The position numbers and the translations under genes were made by a program. From JBBQZO01 sp038207625 (GTDB lineage Bacteria; Pseudomonadota; Gammaproteobacteria; Burkholderiales; Burkholderiaceae_D): DNA of 64,000 bases. How positions within the stretch are numbered: position 1 is the first letter of the stretch; the number at the start of each line of letters is the position of its first letter. The notes under the pieces were generated by a model, which saw only the letters and a program-made list of their open reading frames with translations, was not told the origin of the DNA and made no database searches. The stretch is taken from assembly GCA_038207625.1 (NCBI GenBank), contig JBBQZO010000001.1, positions 360,420 to 424,419 on the forward strand, written 5' to 3'. Shown here piece after piece: positions 45,167 through 54,190 of this stretch.

Positions 45167-46234
45167 ATGGCAACGGTAGAACTGAACGGCATCGTCAAAA
45201 GCTACGGCGCCACGCAGGTGGTGCATGGCATCGACCTGTACATCGCACACGGCGAATTCGTGGTGCTGGTCGGCCCCAGCGGCTGCGGCAAAACCACGCT
45301 GATGCGCATGGTGGCCGGGCTGGAGGACATCGATGCGGGCGACCTGCTGATCGACGGCGTGCGCGCCAACGCGCTGCCTGCCCAGCAGCGCAATATCGGC
45401 ATGGTGTTTCAGAGTTACGCGCTGTATCCGCACCTGTCGGTGTGGGACAACATCGCCTTTGGTCCCAAGCTGCGCAAGGAGCCGGAAGCGAGCTACCGTC
45501 CGCGTATCGAAGCGGCCGCGCGCATGCTCAACCTGACGCCTTACCTGGACCGGCTGCCACGCGCGCTGTCGGGCGGACAGCGCCAGCGCGTGGCGATGGG
45601 GCGCGCCATCGTGCGCGAGCCGAAGCTGTTCCTGTTTGACGAGCCGCTGTCGAATCTGGACGCCAAGCTGCGCGTGCAGATGCGCACCGAAATCAAGGCG
45701 CTGCACCAGCGCCTGAAAAACACCATTATCTACGTCACCCACGACCAGATCGAGGCGATGACGATGGCCGACCGCATCGTCGTCATGAACGGCGGACGGA
45801 TCGAGCAGGTGGGCGCGCCGCTGGCGCTGTACGACCGCCCGGCCAATCTGTTTGTGGCCGGCTTCATCGGCTCGCCCGGCATGAACTTCATTGCCGGCAC
45901 GGTGCGACGCGATGCGCACTGCTGCGAGCTGGTGTGCGCCGACGGCAGCTTGCTGCCGATCGTCGCCGACGGCCTCGTCAACGGCACTGGCGTGACCGTC
46001 GGCATCCGTCCCGAGCACATCGACATCGACGAGGCCGGACCGATTTCGGTGCAGGTCGAGGTGATCGAGCCGACCGGCGCCGAAACCCACCTCTACACGA
46101 CATTGGGCGGCGCGCCGTTATGCGTTGCCTCGGCGCGCAGGCTTGCCATTGCGCCTGGCCAGAACGTGCGGCTGGCGTTCCCGGAAAATAAGCTGCACTA
46201 CTTCGACAGCGCCAGCGGCGTGCGTCTGAACTGA
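45167..46234 (+). CDS. Sugar ABC transporter ATP-binding protein (UgpC/MalK type)
   Basis: 355 residues: Walker A GPSGCGKTTLMRMVAG, Q-loop MVFQSYALYPHLSVWDN, signature LSGGQRQRVAMGRAIVRE, Walker B KLFLFDEPLSNLDAKLR, H-loop YVTHDQIEAMTMADRI, then a C-terminal TOBE/OB domain with TVGIRPEHIDIDE. This is the CUT1 family ATPase that works with a MalFG-like permease pair and a binding protein. No permease is adjacent; the pair at 57477-59206 lacks an ATPase, so this protein probably serves it. It lies 11 bp after the SDR gene. Confidence 0.94.
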   Translation: MATVELNGIVKSYGATQVVHGIDLYIAHGEFVVLVGPSGCGKTTLMRMVAGLEDIDAGDLLIDGVRANALPAQQRNIGMVFQSYALYPHLSVWDNIAFGPKLRKEPEASYRPRIEAAARMLNLTPYLDRLPRALSGGQRQRVAMGRAIVREPKLFLFDEPLSNLDAKLRVQMRTEIKALHQRLKNTIIYVTHDQIEAMTMADRIVVMNGGRIEQVGAPLALYDRPANLFVAGFIGSPGMNFIAGTVRRDAHCCELVCADGSLLPIVADGLVNGTGVTVGIRPEHIDIDEAGPISVQVEVIEPTGAETHLYTTLGGAPLCVASARRLAIAPGQNVRLAFPENKLHYFDSASGVRLN

Positions 46235-46244
46235 GGAGATTGAC

Positions 46245-47555
46245 ATGCACAACCTACCCAACGGCGGCCTGGCCCTGGAAGCACTGGAAGAGCAGCACCT
46301 GCAGCCCGGCGTGAAAGGCTTGCCGATCACCGAGCCGCTGCGCCAGGGCGCGATCGGCCTGCAGCACTGGAACGTGCTGCGCGGCGACACCAGCTTTCCC
46401 GTCGCGGTGCTGAAGACGTCGGCGCTGAAACACAATCTGGACTGGATGCGCGACTTCTGCGCGCGCCACGGCGCGCTGCTGGCGCCGCACGGCAAAACGA
46501 CGATGAGCCCGCAGCTGTTCGGTGCCCAGCTGGCCAACGGCGCCTGGGGCATGACGCTGGCCACCGCCAGCCAGGTGCTGGTGGCGCACCGCTTTGGCGT
46601 CAAGCGCGTGCTGCTGGCCAATCAGCTGGTGGCGCGCGCCGACATCAACGCCATGCTGGCGCTGCTGGCCGACGACCCGGCCTTCGAGCTGTTCGTGCTG
46701 GTCGATTCACTGGCCGGCGCGCAGCGTCTGGCCCAGGCGGTGGCGGCGTGCAAACTGGCGCGCCCCTTGCCACTACTGGTCGAACTGGGCCTGCCGGGTC
46801 AGCGCGCCGGCTGCCGCAGCGACGACGAAGTGCTGGCGCTGGCACGCTTTGTCGCCGCCGCGCCCGGCCTGCAACTGGCCGGCATTGAAGGCTACGAAGG
46901 CCTGCTGGTCACGCACGAGCGCGCCGCCGACTTGCTGGCGGTGGACGCGTTTGTCGCGCAGCTGGTCAAGCTGCTCGGCCAGCTGGACGGCGAACAGCTG
47001 TTCGCCGGTGCGCAGATCCTGCTGTCGGCCGGCGGCTCGGCCTACTTCGATCTGGTGGCGCGCGGTTTCCAGGCCTGCGGCAAACTGTCGCGCCCCGTGC
47101 TGCCGGTGCTGCGCAGCGGCTGCTATCTGACCAACGACCACGGTTTTTACCACGGCCTGATCGCCGAACTGGACGCGCGCGAAGGCGCCGCGCACGGCAG
47201 CGCACTGCGCCCGGCGCTGGAAGTGTGGAGCGTGGTGCAGTCGCGCCCAGAGCCGACGCTGGCGATCCTGTCGATGGGCAAACGCGACGCGTCGTATGAC
47301 ATCGAACTGCCGATCGCGCTGCTGTCGCACCGGCCCGGCCCCGGCATGCCAAGCGCGCTGCCGCCCGGCTGCCGCATCGAAAAAATGAACGACCAGCACG
47401 CCTATCTGCGCGTGCCCGAAGACAGCACGCTGGGGGTGGGCGATCTGGTCGCTTGCGGCATTTCGCACCCTTGCACCACCTTCGACAAATGGCCCGTGCT
47501 GCTGACGGTCGATGACGAATACACCGTGCAAGCGGCGATCAACACTTTTTTCTAG
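46245..47555 (+). CDS. PLP-dependent D-serine-dehydratase / D-threonine-aldolase-like enzyme
   Basis: 436 residues of the fold-type III (alanine racemase-like) family often annotated amino acid deaminase. The PLP Lys is K84 in LLAPHGKTTMSPQLFG; barrel segments such as WGMTLATASQVLVAHRFGVK and VELGLPGQRAGCRSDDEV follow, and the C-terminal metal-site motif is ACGISHPCTTFDKWPV (His/Cys). Relatives remove ammonia from D-Ser or D-Thr-type substrates or, in amino-sugar gene clusters, dehydrate/deaminate D-hexosaminates to 2-keto-3-deoxy acids. With a D-aminoacylase-family gene four bases downstream and a KDGal kinase/aldolase pair nearby, the latter is attractive but unproven. Confidence 0.88.
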   Translation: MHNLPNGGLALEALEEQHLQPGVKGLPITEPLRQGAIGLQHWNVLRGDTSFPVAVLKTSALKHNLDWMRDFCARHGALLAPHGKTTMSPQLFGAQLANGAWGMTLATASQVLVAHRFGVKRVLLANQLVARADINAMLALLADDPAFELFVLVDSLAGAQRLAQAVAACKLARPLPLLVELGLPGQRAGCRSDDEVLALARFVAAAPGLQLAGIEGYEGLLVTHERAADLLAVDAFVAQLVKLLGQLDGEQLFAGAQILLSAGGSAYFDLVARGFQACGKLSRPVLPVLRSGCYLTNDHGFYHGLIAELDAREGAAHGSALRPALEVWSVVQSRPEPTLAILSMGKRDASYDIELPIALLSHRPGPGMPSALPPGCRIEKMNDQHAYLRVPEDSTLGVGDLVACGISHPCTTFDKWPVLLTVDDEYTVQAAINTFF

Positions 47556-47558
47556 GCT

Positions 47559-49019
47559 GTGCGCGTGAATTCATCTGACCACCAAGGCTACGACCTCGTC
47601 ATCCGCGACGCCGTCGTGTATGACGGCAGCGGCGAGGCGGCCTACCTGGCCGACGTCGGCGTCATCGACGGGCGCATCTTTGACATCGGCGCGCCGCACA
47701 GCCTGCGCGGGCAAACGCTGATCGACGCGCACGGGCTGGCGCTGGCACCGGGCTTCATCGACGTGCACACCCACGACGACCGCCAGGTGATCGACGCGCC
47801 GGCCATGCTGCCCAAGCTGACCCAGGGCGTGACCACGGTCATCACCGGCAACTGCGGCATCAGCCTGGCGCCGTGGCGGGCCGACATCGCCCCGCCCGCG
47901 CCCTTGAGCCTGATCGGCGCGCAGGCGGACTATCGGCATGCCAGCGTGGCCGACTATGTTGCGGCGGTGGAAGCGGCCCAACCGGCGGTCAACGTCGGCA
48001 TGCTGATCGGGCATTCGACCCTGCGCGTGCACGCGCTGGACGACACCGCGCTTGCGGCCAGTGAGGCGCAGATAGCGACCATGCAGGCGCTGCTTGACGA
48101 AGGCATGCGCGCCGGCGCGCTGGGCTTTAGCTCGGGCCTGTTCTACAAAACCAGCGCGCAGGCGGGCCACGCCGAAGTGGTGGCGCTGGCGGGCGTGGCG
48201 GCGCGCCACGGTGGCATCTACACCTCGCACATCCGCGACGAATACGACGGCGTGCTCGACGCCATCAACGAAGCCTGCGACGCCGGCTGCGCCGCGCATA
48301 TTCCGGTGGTGCTGTCGCATCACAAATGCGCCGGCCCGGCCAACTGGGGCCGCAGCACGGAGACGCTGGCGCTGATCACCGAGCGGCGCCGCACGCTGGT
48401 GGTGGGACTGGACGCCTACCCCTACGTGGCCGGCTCCACCGTGCTCGATCCCGATTACGTGGACGGCGTGATCCGCATCATGATCAGCTGGTCGGCCCCG
48501 CACCCCGAGCTGGCCGGGCGCGACCTGGCCGACATCGCCGCCGAATGGGAGGTCGACCAGAAAGAAGCGGCGCGCCGCCTGCACCCGGCCGGCGCCGTGT
48601 ACTTCCAGATGCGCGAGGACGACGTGCAGCGCATCCTGGCTTACCCGCACACGATGATCGGCTCGGACGGCCTGCCGCACGACGAGCACCCGCATCCGCG
48701 CCTGTGGGGCACCTTCCCGCGCGTGCTGGGCCACTACTGCCGCGACGAGCAGCTGTTCGCGTTGCCCGAGGCGATCCGGCGCATGACGAGCCTGTCGGCC
48801 GACACCTTCGGCCTGAAACAGCGCGGACGCATCGCGCCCGGCTACTGGGCCGACCTGGTGCTGTTCGACCCGGCCACGGTGGCCGACCGCGCCAGCTTCG
48901 CCGAGCCGAAACAGGCCAGCGCCGGCATTGTCTGCGTGCTGGTCAACGGCCAGGTCGCACTGCGCGACGGCCAGGCCAGCGCGGGCCGGCACGGCCGCGT
49001 GCTGCGCCGCGCCGGCTAG
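47559..49019 (+). CDS. D-aminoacylase-family N-acyl deacylase
   Basis: 486 residues, amidohydrolase superfamily: metal ligands in GFIDVHTHDDRQVID, the structural/metal Cys in VITGNCGISLAPW, ALGFSSGLFYKTSAQAG, YTSHIRDEYDGVLDAINEA, VVLSHHKCAGPANWGRS and IGSDGLPHDEHPHPRLWGTF. Family members cleave N-acyl-D-amino acids and, in some catabolic clusters, N-acetyl-D-hexosaminates. GTG 47559 or 47565 is the start, next to the preceding stop. It ends the operon that begins at 43180. Confidence 0.9.
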   Translation: MRVNSSDHQGYDLVIRDAVVYDGSGEAAYLADVGVIDGRIFDIGAPHSLRGQTLIDAHGLALAPGFIDVHTHDDRQVIDAPAMLPKLTQGVTTVITGNCGISLAPWRADIAPPAPLSLIGAQADYRHASVADYVAAVEAAQPAVNVGMLIGHSTLRVHALDDTALAASEAQIATMQALLDEGMRAGALGFSSGLFYKTSAQAGHAEVVALAGVAARHGGIYTSHIRDEYDGVLDAINEACDAGCAAHIPVVLSHHKCAGPANWGRSTETLALITERRRTLVVGLDAYPYVAGSTVLDPDYVDGVIRIMISWSAPHPELAGRDLADIAAEWEVDQKEAARRLHPAGAVYFQMREDDVQRILAYPHTMIGSDGLPHDEHPHPRLWGTFPRVLGHYCRDEQLFALPEAIRRMTSLSADTFGLKQRGRIAPGYWADLVLFDPATVADRASFAEPKQASAGIVCVLVNGQVALRDGQASAGRHGRVLRRAG

Positions 49020-49200
49020 CCGGGCAATTGGGGGCGGCACCGCCGCCTTCGCTGCTCCTGGCCCTAAATTCGACACGGAGCGCGCGGCCGGCACAGCGCG
49101 TGCAACTTTAAATGCGTTTATCTTAATATTTCATTTAAATAATCCACGAATGCATTTAAACTGACTGCATCACTAACCCTTTCGCCTCGGATCCCCGCGA

Positions 49201-49689
49201 ATGAAACGATTACTTGGACTCGTCAGCCTGCTGGCGACGACCGCCTGTGTCAGCGTCACCGTCAATCCACCGCTGCTTGCGCCGCTCAGCGTCACCCACC
49301 TGCATAGCGACCGCACATACCCCGGCGTGCCGCCTTATCCGCATATGCTTTACTACCGAACCGAGCTGAAAAACAATTCAGACCGCCCCTTGAAGGTGGT
49401 CTGGTTCGAGGGTTACACAAAGTATGGAAATAGTTGGCGCGCCAATAACATTTTGGGCAAGACACTGCAAAAGCGCGAATTCTCGCAATGGTATACCGAG
49501 GGGGACAAAGTGATTGACGGTGTCATTTTGCCGGGACAGAAAGCGGTTATCGATGTCAATTGGCACGGCTCGAAGAGCGGAACGGTGCTACCTATGAAGT
49601 GGGCCTACATCGCTGTCGACAACTTCGGCAACGATTATTACGTCGATGCAGAAGTCGACCCTGCGCTGGTGCGCAAGGAAGATCTGTAA
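49201..49689 (+). CDS. Hypothetical lipoprotein
   Basis: 162 residues. The N-terminus MKRLLGLVSLLATTACVSVT is a lipoprotein signal with C16 in the lipobox TTAC. The mature domain (LYYRTELKNNSDRPLKVVWF, VILPGQKAVIDVNWHG, KWAYIAVDNFGNDYYVDAEV) looks like an immunoglobulin-like beta-sandwich. No family was named. It lies just upstream of a REP-like palindrome and has its own AT-rich upstream region. Confidence 0.7.
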   Translation: MKRLLGLVSLLATTACVSVTVNPPLLAPLSVTHLHSDRTYPGVPPYPHMLYYRTELKNNSDRPLKVVWFEGYTKYGNSWRANNILGKTLQKREFSQWYTEGDKVIDGVILPGQKAVIDVNWHGSKSGTVLPMKWAYIAVDNFGNDYYVDAEVDPALVRKEDL

Positions 49690-49710
49690 GAGCGAGAGCG
49701 GGCCGCGGGA

Positions 49711-49785
49711 AAATCGGGGACAGACCCCTATTTTAGGGCAAGGGCAAAGAGTTTCTCAGAAACAGGGGTCTGTCCCCCATTATTT
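49711..49785. repeat. REP-like palindromic element, copy 1
   Basis: GGGGACAGACCCC (49716-49728) and its complement GGGGTCTGTCCCC (49765-49777) form a 13-bp inverted repeat separated by about 36 bases that include TTTTAGGGCAAGGGCAA. A nearly identical copy lies at 50309-50385. Such GGGGACAGACCCC elements occur widely in proteobacteria and are often linked to REP-associated transposases; none is present here. Confidence 0.85.
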
Positions 49786-49885
49786 ATTTCCCAGATACAC
49801 GGATCTGTCTTCTTTTTTTATTCGGGTCCAAGTGCGTACATCCGCTGTTAGTATGAGCGCAGATCAACACATTACGGGAACAAAA

Positions 49886-50236
49886 ATGAATATTACGGAG
49901 AACCTCAGCGTATTCAATCGACGCTTTGCTGACGAGTGGTTGCATTTGTTCCCGAGAGGCGTCATTGCAGAGCAAAGTGGAGATGGTGCACTGCTATTTC
50001 GTGGTCCTGTGCCTCTTTCCGAAGATCCGCATCACATCGGCACGCACGTCGTGGTTTCGTTGGACGATGAAGTCCAGGAGGCCCTCAGAAGCGCAGCCGC
50101 CGCGCAGCGCGAAGAAATGACTCAGAACCTGATTTGCAATCTGGGGACTCAAGTGGAAGCTATGTACTCAATGGACAACATCGGCACGAATGCTCTAAAC
50201 ATCAGAGGTGACATTCGGATCATCGATGGCCTTTAG
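49886..50236 (+). CDS. Hypothetical protein flanked by REP-like elements
   Basis: 116 residues from ATG 49886 (GGGAA upstream). The sequence NITENLSVFNRRFADEWLHL, DPHHIGTHVVVSLDDEVQEA and MYSMDNIGTNALNIRGDIRI has no signal peptide or membrane segment; no family was recognised. Base composition is lower in GC than the catabolic genes. It is bracketed by two nearly identical REP-like palindromes about 600 bp apart. Confidence 0.55.
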   Translation: MNITENLSVFNRRFADEWLHLFPRGVIAEQSGDGALLFRGPVPLSEDPHHIGTHVVVSLDDEVQEALRSAAAAQREEMTQNLICNLGTQVEAMYSMDNIGTNALNIRGDIRIIDGL

Positions 50237-50287
50237 GGAAATTAGGGCGAGGTTCCCTCGATATTTCGTCTTCCGTCAGGTGTAGCG

Positions 50288-50396
50288 AAAATCGGGGACA
50301 GACCCCAGAAAATCGGGGACAGACCCCTGTTTTAGGGCAAGGGCAATGAGTTTCTCAGAAACAGGGGTCTGTCCCCCATTATTGTCCCCCATTATT
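50288..50396. repeat. REP-like palindromic element, copy 2 with an extra half-site
   Basis: GGGGACAGACCCC occurs twice (50294-50306 and 50315-50327), followed by the same 36-base spacer as in copy 1 and the complement GGGGTCTGTCCCC (50364-50376), then a repeated CCCCCATTATT. Weaker relatives continue at 50445-50500 and near 51015. Together these fill the 330-bp gap between the 116-residue protein and the zinc-ribbon gene. Confidence 0.85.
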
Positions 50397-50568
50397 CCAA
50401 TCGCAAGCGAGGCGAATCGGCGGCAGCCCCTTGTTGTCGGGCAACGAAAATCGGGGGCGAATGGAAATCGGAAATCGGGGGCAGTGCTGACGTTCGAATA
50501 TTTCCCTTGGCGAAAAGTGTCCTGGTGTCGGTACCGACCCGGTTCTCCCCGTTGCCCCAACGTCCGAG

Positions 50569-50850
50569 TCAGTCGCTTGATGTCAAATCGTGGTCGCACT
50601 TCTGGCATCGCTTGTTCGCGAACCCCATGATTAGTGGAATGCCAAAAATCTTCCCTTGGAAGGCAAGCGGAGTCCCGCAAGATGGGCATCTGACACATAA
50701 CATCGCCAGCGAACCTACGATGAGCCAGCCAAAGAACACGTTATCTTCATAACTGTCATCCAGGCCTACCAAGCCTGGTCGAATGAAAAACGCGCCTGCG
50801 ATGAAGAACAACGTCACCAGCCAAAATCGCGCTCTTGGTGAAATTCCCAT
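50569..50850 (-). CDS. Small membrane protein with zinc-ribbon cysteines
   Basis: 93 residues from ATG 50850 (AAAGGAAA upstream). Two membrane helices (FWLVTLFFIAGAFFIRPGLV; FFGWLIVGSLAMLCVRC) are followed by two CxxC pairs, CPSCG and CQKCD, making a C-terminal zinc ribbon. No family or partner was identified. It converges on the REP-rich region. Confidence 0.7.
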   Translation of the reverse strand: MGISPRARFWLVTLFFIAGAFFIRPGLVGLDDSYEDNVFFGWLIVGSLAMLCVRCPSCGTPLAFQGKIFGIPLIMGFANKRCQKCDHDLTSSD

Positions 50851-51053
50851 ACATATTTCCTTTAAATTTGGTGTGCCAAATACCACGCTTGATCAAAGTG
50901 ACGCATGTAAGAAAACACGGAATCAGAATCGAATCGGCTCCGGCTCTTTCTTTGGAATCGGCGAATTCTGCGCCGGTTTTGGCGGGTCGGGCTTCGGCGC
51001 TGTCGTCCCAAACAGAATAAAGGACAGACCCGTGTTTACCGGAAACGCGTGGT

Positions 51054-51959
51054 CTATGGTGCGGGCGCGTTCGCCGGCTGCTCGCTCAATTCGCGCAGCA
51101 GCCAGTCGCGAAACGCCAGAAACGCCTGATTTTGACGCATTTCCAGCGAATAGATCAGGTAGTAGTGCATGCGCAGCTGCGTCGCGGTGTCGAACAGGCG
51201 CACCAACCGGCCGGCGGCGATGTCGTACTCAACCAGCAGATCCTGCGCCAGCGCCACGCCCTGGCCGTCGATGGCCGCCTGCAACGTCATCAGCGCCAGC
51301 GTGAACGCCGGACCCTGGCGCGTCTCCACCTCGGGCAGGCCGAGCGCGGCGAACCACTGCTCCCAGCTTGGATAGTCGGCGTCGTTGAGCGCGCTGGTGG
51401 TGTGCAGCAGCGTCGCGCCGGCCAGCGCGGCCGGGGTGGCGAAGCGCGCGCGCAGCGCCGGGCTGCACACGGGATACAGCTCGCTGGTGACGAAGGGCTC
51501 CACGCTCAGTTCCTCGAAACCGGCGCGGCAGGAATCGATGGTGATGTCGCTGTCGCGCGAATTGCGCTCGTTGGTGGTCTTGATCTCGACCCGGATCGTC
51601 GGATGCTGCGCCAGAAAACGGTACAGGCGCGGCACCAGCCATTTGGCGCCGAAGGTGGGCGCCACAGCCACCTTGAGCACCGTGTTGTGCTCGTCCATCA
51701 GCGCGTCGGTGGCCAGCGCCAGCGCCTGAAACGCTTCACGCACACGCGGCAGATAACGTTCGCCCGCCACCGTCAGGGCCAGCACGTTGTTACTGCGCGC
51801 GAACAGCTTGATGCCCAGATGATCTTCCAGCAGCTTCACCTGATGGCTGACCGCCGCCGTCGTCACGCACAGTTCTTCGGCGGCGCGCGTGAAGCTCAGT
51901 CTTTGGGCCGCGGTTTCAAACACGCGCAGTGAATTGAGGGGAGGGAGTTTGCGGGCCAT
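51054..51959 (-). CDS. LysR-family regulator, GcvA-like
   Basis: 301 residues. The N-terminal wHTH is MARKLPPLNSLRVFETAAQR, AAEELCVTTAAVSHQVKLLE, DHLGIKLFARSNNVLALTVA, the GcvA/AmpR-like subgroup; the effector domain follows (LKVAVAPTFGAKWLVPRLYR, RDSDITIDSCRAGFEELSVE). It is divergent from the 2-keto-3-deoxygalactonate kinase gene with a 312-bp gap containing 16-bp tandem repeats, so it probably controls dgoK-dgoA and perhaps the wider catabolic region. Confidence 0.9.
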   Translation of the reverse strand: MARKLPPLNSLRVFETAAQRLSFTRAAEELCVTTAAVSHQVKLLEDHLGIKLFARSNNVLALTVAGERYLPRVREAFQALALATDALMDEHNTVLKVAVAPTFGAKWLVPRLYRFLAQHPTIRVEIKTTNERNSRDSDITIDSCRAGFEELSVEPFVTSELYPVCSPALRARFATPAALAGATLLHTTSALNDADYPSWEQWFAALGLPEVETRQGPAFTLALMTLQAAIDGQGVALAQDLLVEYDIAAGRLVRLFDTATQLRMHYYLIYSLEMRQNQAFLAFRDWLLRELSEQPANAPAP

Positions 51960-51978
51960 CGTGGTGTGAATCGATCTG

Positions 51979-52020
51979 GATGATGAAATTGAAGGATGAT
52001 GAAATTGAAGGATGATGATA
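51979..52020. repeat. 16-bp tandem repeat in the LysR/dgoK promoter region
   Basis: GATGATGAAATTGAAG occurs twice back to back (51979-52010), followed by a partial third GATGATGA. It starts 20 bases from the LysR start codon, a typical position for regulator-binding or slipped-strand sequence. The rest of the 312-bp gap (to 52271) shows no gene. Confidence 0.75.
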
Positions 52021-52271
52021 CTCGATATATCGCACCCTGCGCCCGGCTCATTGAGGCCAGCCGGTGCCGGCGTTGACGGGAAATTATCGATCCCGCGCGC
52101 GTGCGGCGCGCCCTATTTTTTTTGAATGAGCGCCTCAATATTCCTCGCTGTTGGCAGCGGCACGGGCGCGCTATATTGGCGCTTCCAATTATCGGAATCT
52201 GGTCACCGTCGCGCGTTGCATCGACCCCGCCGCGCGCCCTTGATCATTCCATTCATCGCCCACCGGATTCC

Positions 52272-53276
52272 ATGAATATTCTCACTATCGACAGCGGCAC
52301 CACCAACACCCGCATCACGCTGTGGCGCGACGGCCAGGTGATCAGCGTCGCGGCCGCGCAGGTCGGCGTGCGCGACAGCGCCATCAGCGGCAGCCGCACG
52401 GCGCTGGCCAATGCCGTGCGCGACACCATCGCGCAAGCGCTGGCCCACGCCGGCGTCGATGCGCAAGGCGTCGGCCTGGTGCTGGCCTCGGGCATGATCA
52501 CTTCCAACCTCGGCCTGCACGAACTGGCCCACGTGCGCGCGCCGGCCGGCCTGGCCGAACTGGCCGACGGCATGGTCAGTGTCGACATGCAGGCCATTTT
52601 CTCGCAGCCGATCTGGTTTGTGCCGGGCGTGCGCAACAACGTCGACAACATCGGTCTGCACAACTGCGAGGCGATGGATGTGATGCGCGGCGAGGAGGTC
52701 GAGGCGATGGGCCTGATCGAGCGTCTGAGCATCCAGGGGCCGGCGATGCTGATCCTGCCCGGCTCGCATTCGAAGTTTGTCTGCATCGATGAGCAGAACC
52801 GCATCACCGGTTGCGTCACCACGCTGTCGGGCGAGCTGCTGCAGGTGATCACCCACAACACGCTGCTGGCCGATTCGCTGGAGCGCGACTTCGCCACCGA
52901 CATCCAGCCCGAGATGCTGCTGGCCGGCGCCGCGCTGGCCAAGCGCATCGGGCTGGGGCGCGCCTGTTTCAACGTGCGCATTCTCGACCAGTTCACCATC
53001 TACCAGCGCAACGACCGCGCCAATTTCTTGCTCGGCGCGGTGCTGGGCGCGGACCTGCTAACGCTCAAGAACAGCAGCGCCATCCAGATGCGACCCGGGA
53101 TCGCGGTGATCATCGCCGGCAAACCCATTCTCAAGCAGGCGCTGGCCCTGCTGGTCGAAAACGACGAGTATTTTTCCGGCACGGTGACGCTGGTGTCGGA
53201 CGAGCTGCAGCCGCAACTGGCGGGCATTGGTGCGATTGCCGTGGCGCGTGCGCTCGGACTGGCGGCGGCATGCTGA
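52272..53276 (+). CDS. dgoK: 2-dehydro-3-deoxygalactonokinase
   Basis: 334 residues from ATG 52272. DgoK phosphorylates 2-keto-3-deoxy-D-galactonate at C6 with ATP. Motifs are ILTIDSGTTNTRITLWRDGQ (nucleotide/phosphate loop), LGLHELAHVRAPAGLAELAD, FVPGVRNNVDNIGLHNCEAM, LPGSHSKFVCID and TTLSGELLQVITHNTLLADS, all usual for DgoK. The frame is open upstream, but similarity begins here. The stop overlaps the aldolase start, so kinase and aldolase are coupled: product KDPGal is passed directly to the next enzyme. Confidence 0.93.
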   Translation: MNILTIDSGTTNTRITLWRDGQVISVAAAQVGVRDSAISGSRTALANAVRDTIAQALAHAGVDAQGVGLVLASGMITSNLGLHELAHVRAPAGLAELADGMVSVDMQAIFSQPIWFVPGVRNNVDNIGLHNCEAMDVMRGEEVEAMGLIERLSIQGPAMLILPGSHSKFVCIDEQNRITGCVTTLSGELLQVITHNTLLADSLERDFATDIQPEMLLAGAALAKRIGLGRACFNVRILDQFTIYQRNDRANFLLGAVLGADLLTLKNSSAIQMRPGIAVIIAGKPILKQALALLVENDEYFSGTVTLVSDELQPQLAGIGAIAVARALGLAAAC

Positions 53277-53920
53277 AGCATCAGGTATTGCACGCGATCG
53301 AGCGTGCCGGCATCGTCGCCATCGTGCGCAGCGACAGCGTCGACGCTGCGCTCGCACTGGCCGAAGCGTGCATCGCCGGCGGCGTGACGGTGCTGGAAGT
53401 GGCGTTCACCACGCCAGGTGCGCAGGATGTGATCCGGCACTTGCGCGAGCGGCATGGTGATCAGGTGTTGATTGGCGCCGGCACCGTGCTCGACCCGGAA
53501 ACGGCGCGCATTGCCATGCTGGCCGGCGCCCAGTTCATCATCGCGCCCAACCTGAATGTCGATGTGATCAAGACCTGCCTGCGCTATCAGCTGGTGTGCA
53601 TGCCGGGCGCGCTGACGCCGACCGAAGTGGTCGCCGCACTGGAGGCCGGTGCCGACATCGTCAAGGTGTTCCCGGCCGACGCGGTCGGCCCGCAGTACGT
53701 GGCCGCGTTGCGCGCGCCCTTGCCGCAAGCGCGCTTGATGCCCACCGGCGGCGTCACGCTGGACAACCTTGCCGCGTGGTTCAAAGCCGGCAGCGTGGCC
53801 GTCGGGGTGGGTGGCAGCATGACCGGTCCGGCGAAAACTGGTGACTACGCCGCCGTCAGCGCCAACGCGCGCGCCTTCGTTGAGGGTATGGCTGCGATCC
53901 GCCGGACGCAGGGCAACTGA
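53270..53920 (+). CDS. dgoA: 2-dehydro-3-deoxy-6-phosphogalactonate aldolase
   Basis: 216 residues of the KDPG/KHG aldolase family: GIVAIVRSDSVDAALALAEA, VTVLEVAFTTPGAQDVIRHL, GAGTVLDPETARIAMLAGAQ, IAPNLNVDVIKTC, the Schiff-base Lys in GADIVKVFPADAVGPQYV, and LMPTGGVTLDNLAAWFKAGS. It splits the phosphorylated keto-deoxy acid to pyruvate and glyceraldehyde-3-phosphate. Coupling to dgoK argues for KDPGal, though KDPG is also possible for this family. ATG 53270 overlaps the end of dgoK by seven bases. Confidence 0.9.
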   Translation: MLKHQVLHAIERAGIVAIVRSDSVDAALALAEACIAGGVTVLEVAFTTPGAQDVIRHLRERHGDQVLIGAGTVLDPETARIAMLAGAQFIIAPNLNVDVIKTCLRYQLVCMPGALTPTEVVAALEAGADIVKVFPADAVGPQYVAALRAPLPQARLMPTGGVTLDNLAAWFKAGSVAVGVGGSMTGPAKTGDYAAVSANARAFVEGMAAIRRTQGN

Positions 53921-54190
53921 CACCGAGATTGAGCAGTTTGCATGCTCAGTTGAAGCACCGCCAGCGTGGGCCTGTGACCGGGATGGGCATGCTGATTTCC
54001 TGATTCTGCCAGCGGGGCAGATTGTCCGTCCCTTCACAGATAAACGCACGCTGATCGATTTGCAGGGTGGTTCCGGGCGAATTGAGCGGAAATGGCCGCC
54101 GTTTCCGGGGCGCCGACAACTTTCGCCGGGCTAGGCTCGCAAGCCATCGCAGTACTGCGGCATCAGTCACAGTGGCAGCACCGTTCAAAT
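53921..54190. other. Intergenic region after dgoA
   Basis: No supported gene in about 270 bp before the DUF2239 promoter. Both strands hold short open frames (for example minus 53946-54212, 88 codons) without recognisable domains; they may be decayed coding sequence. Confidence 0.45.
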
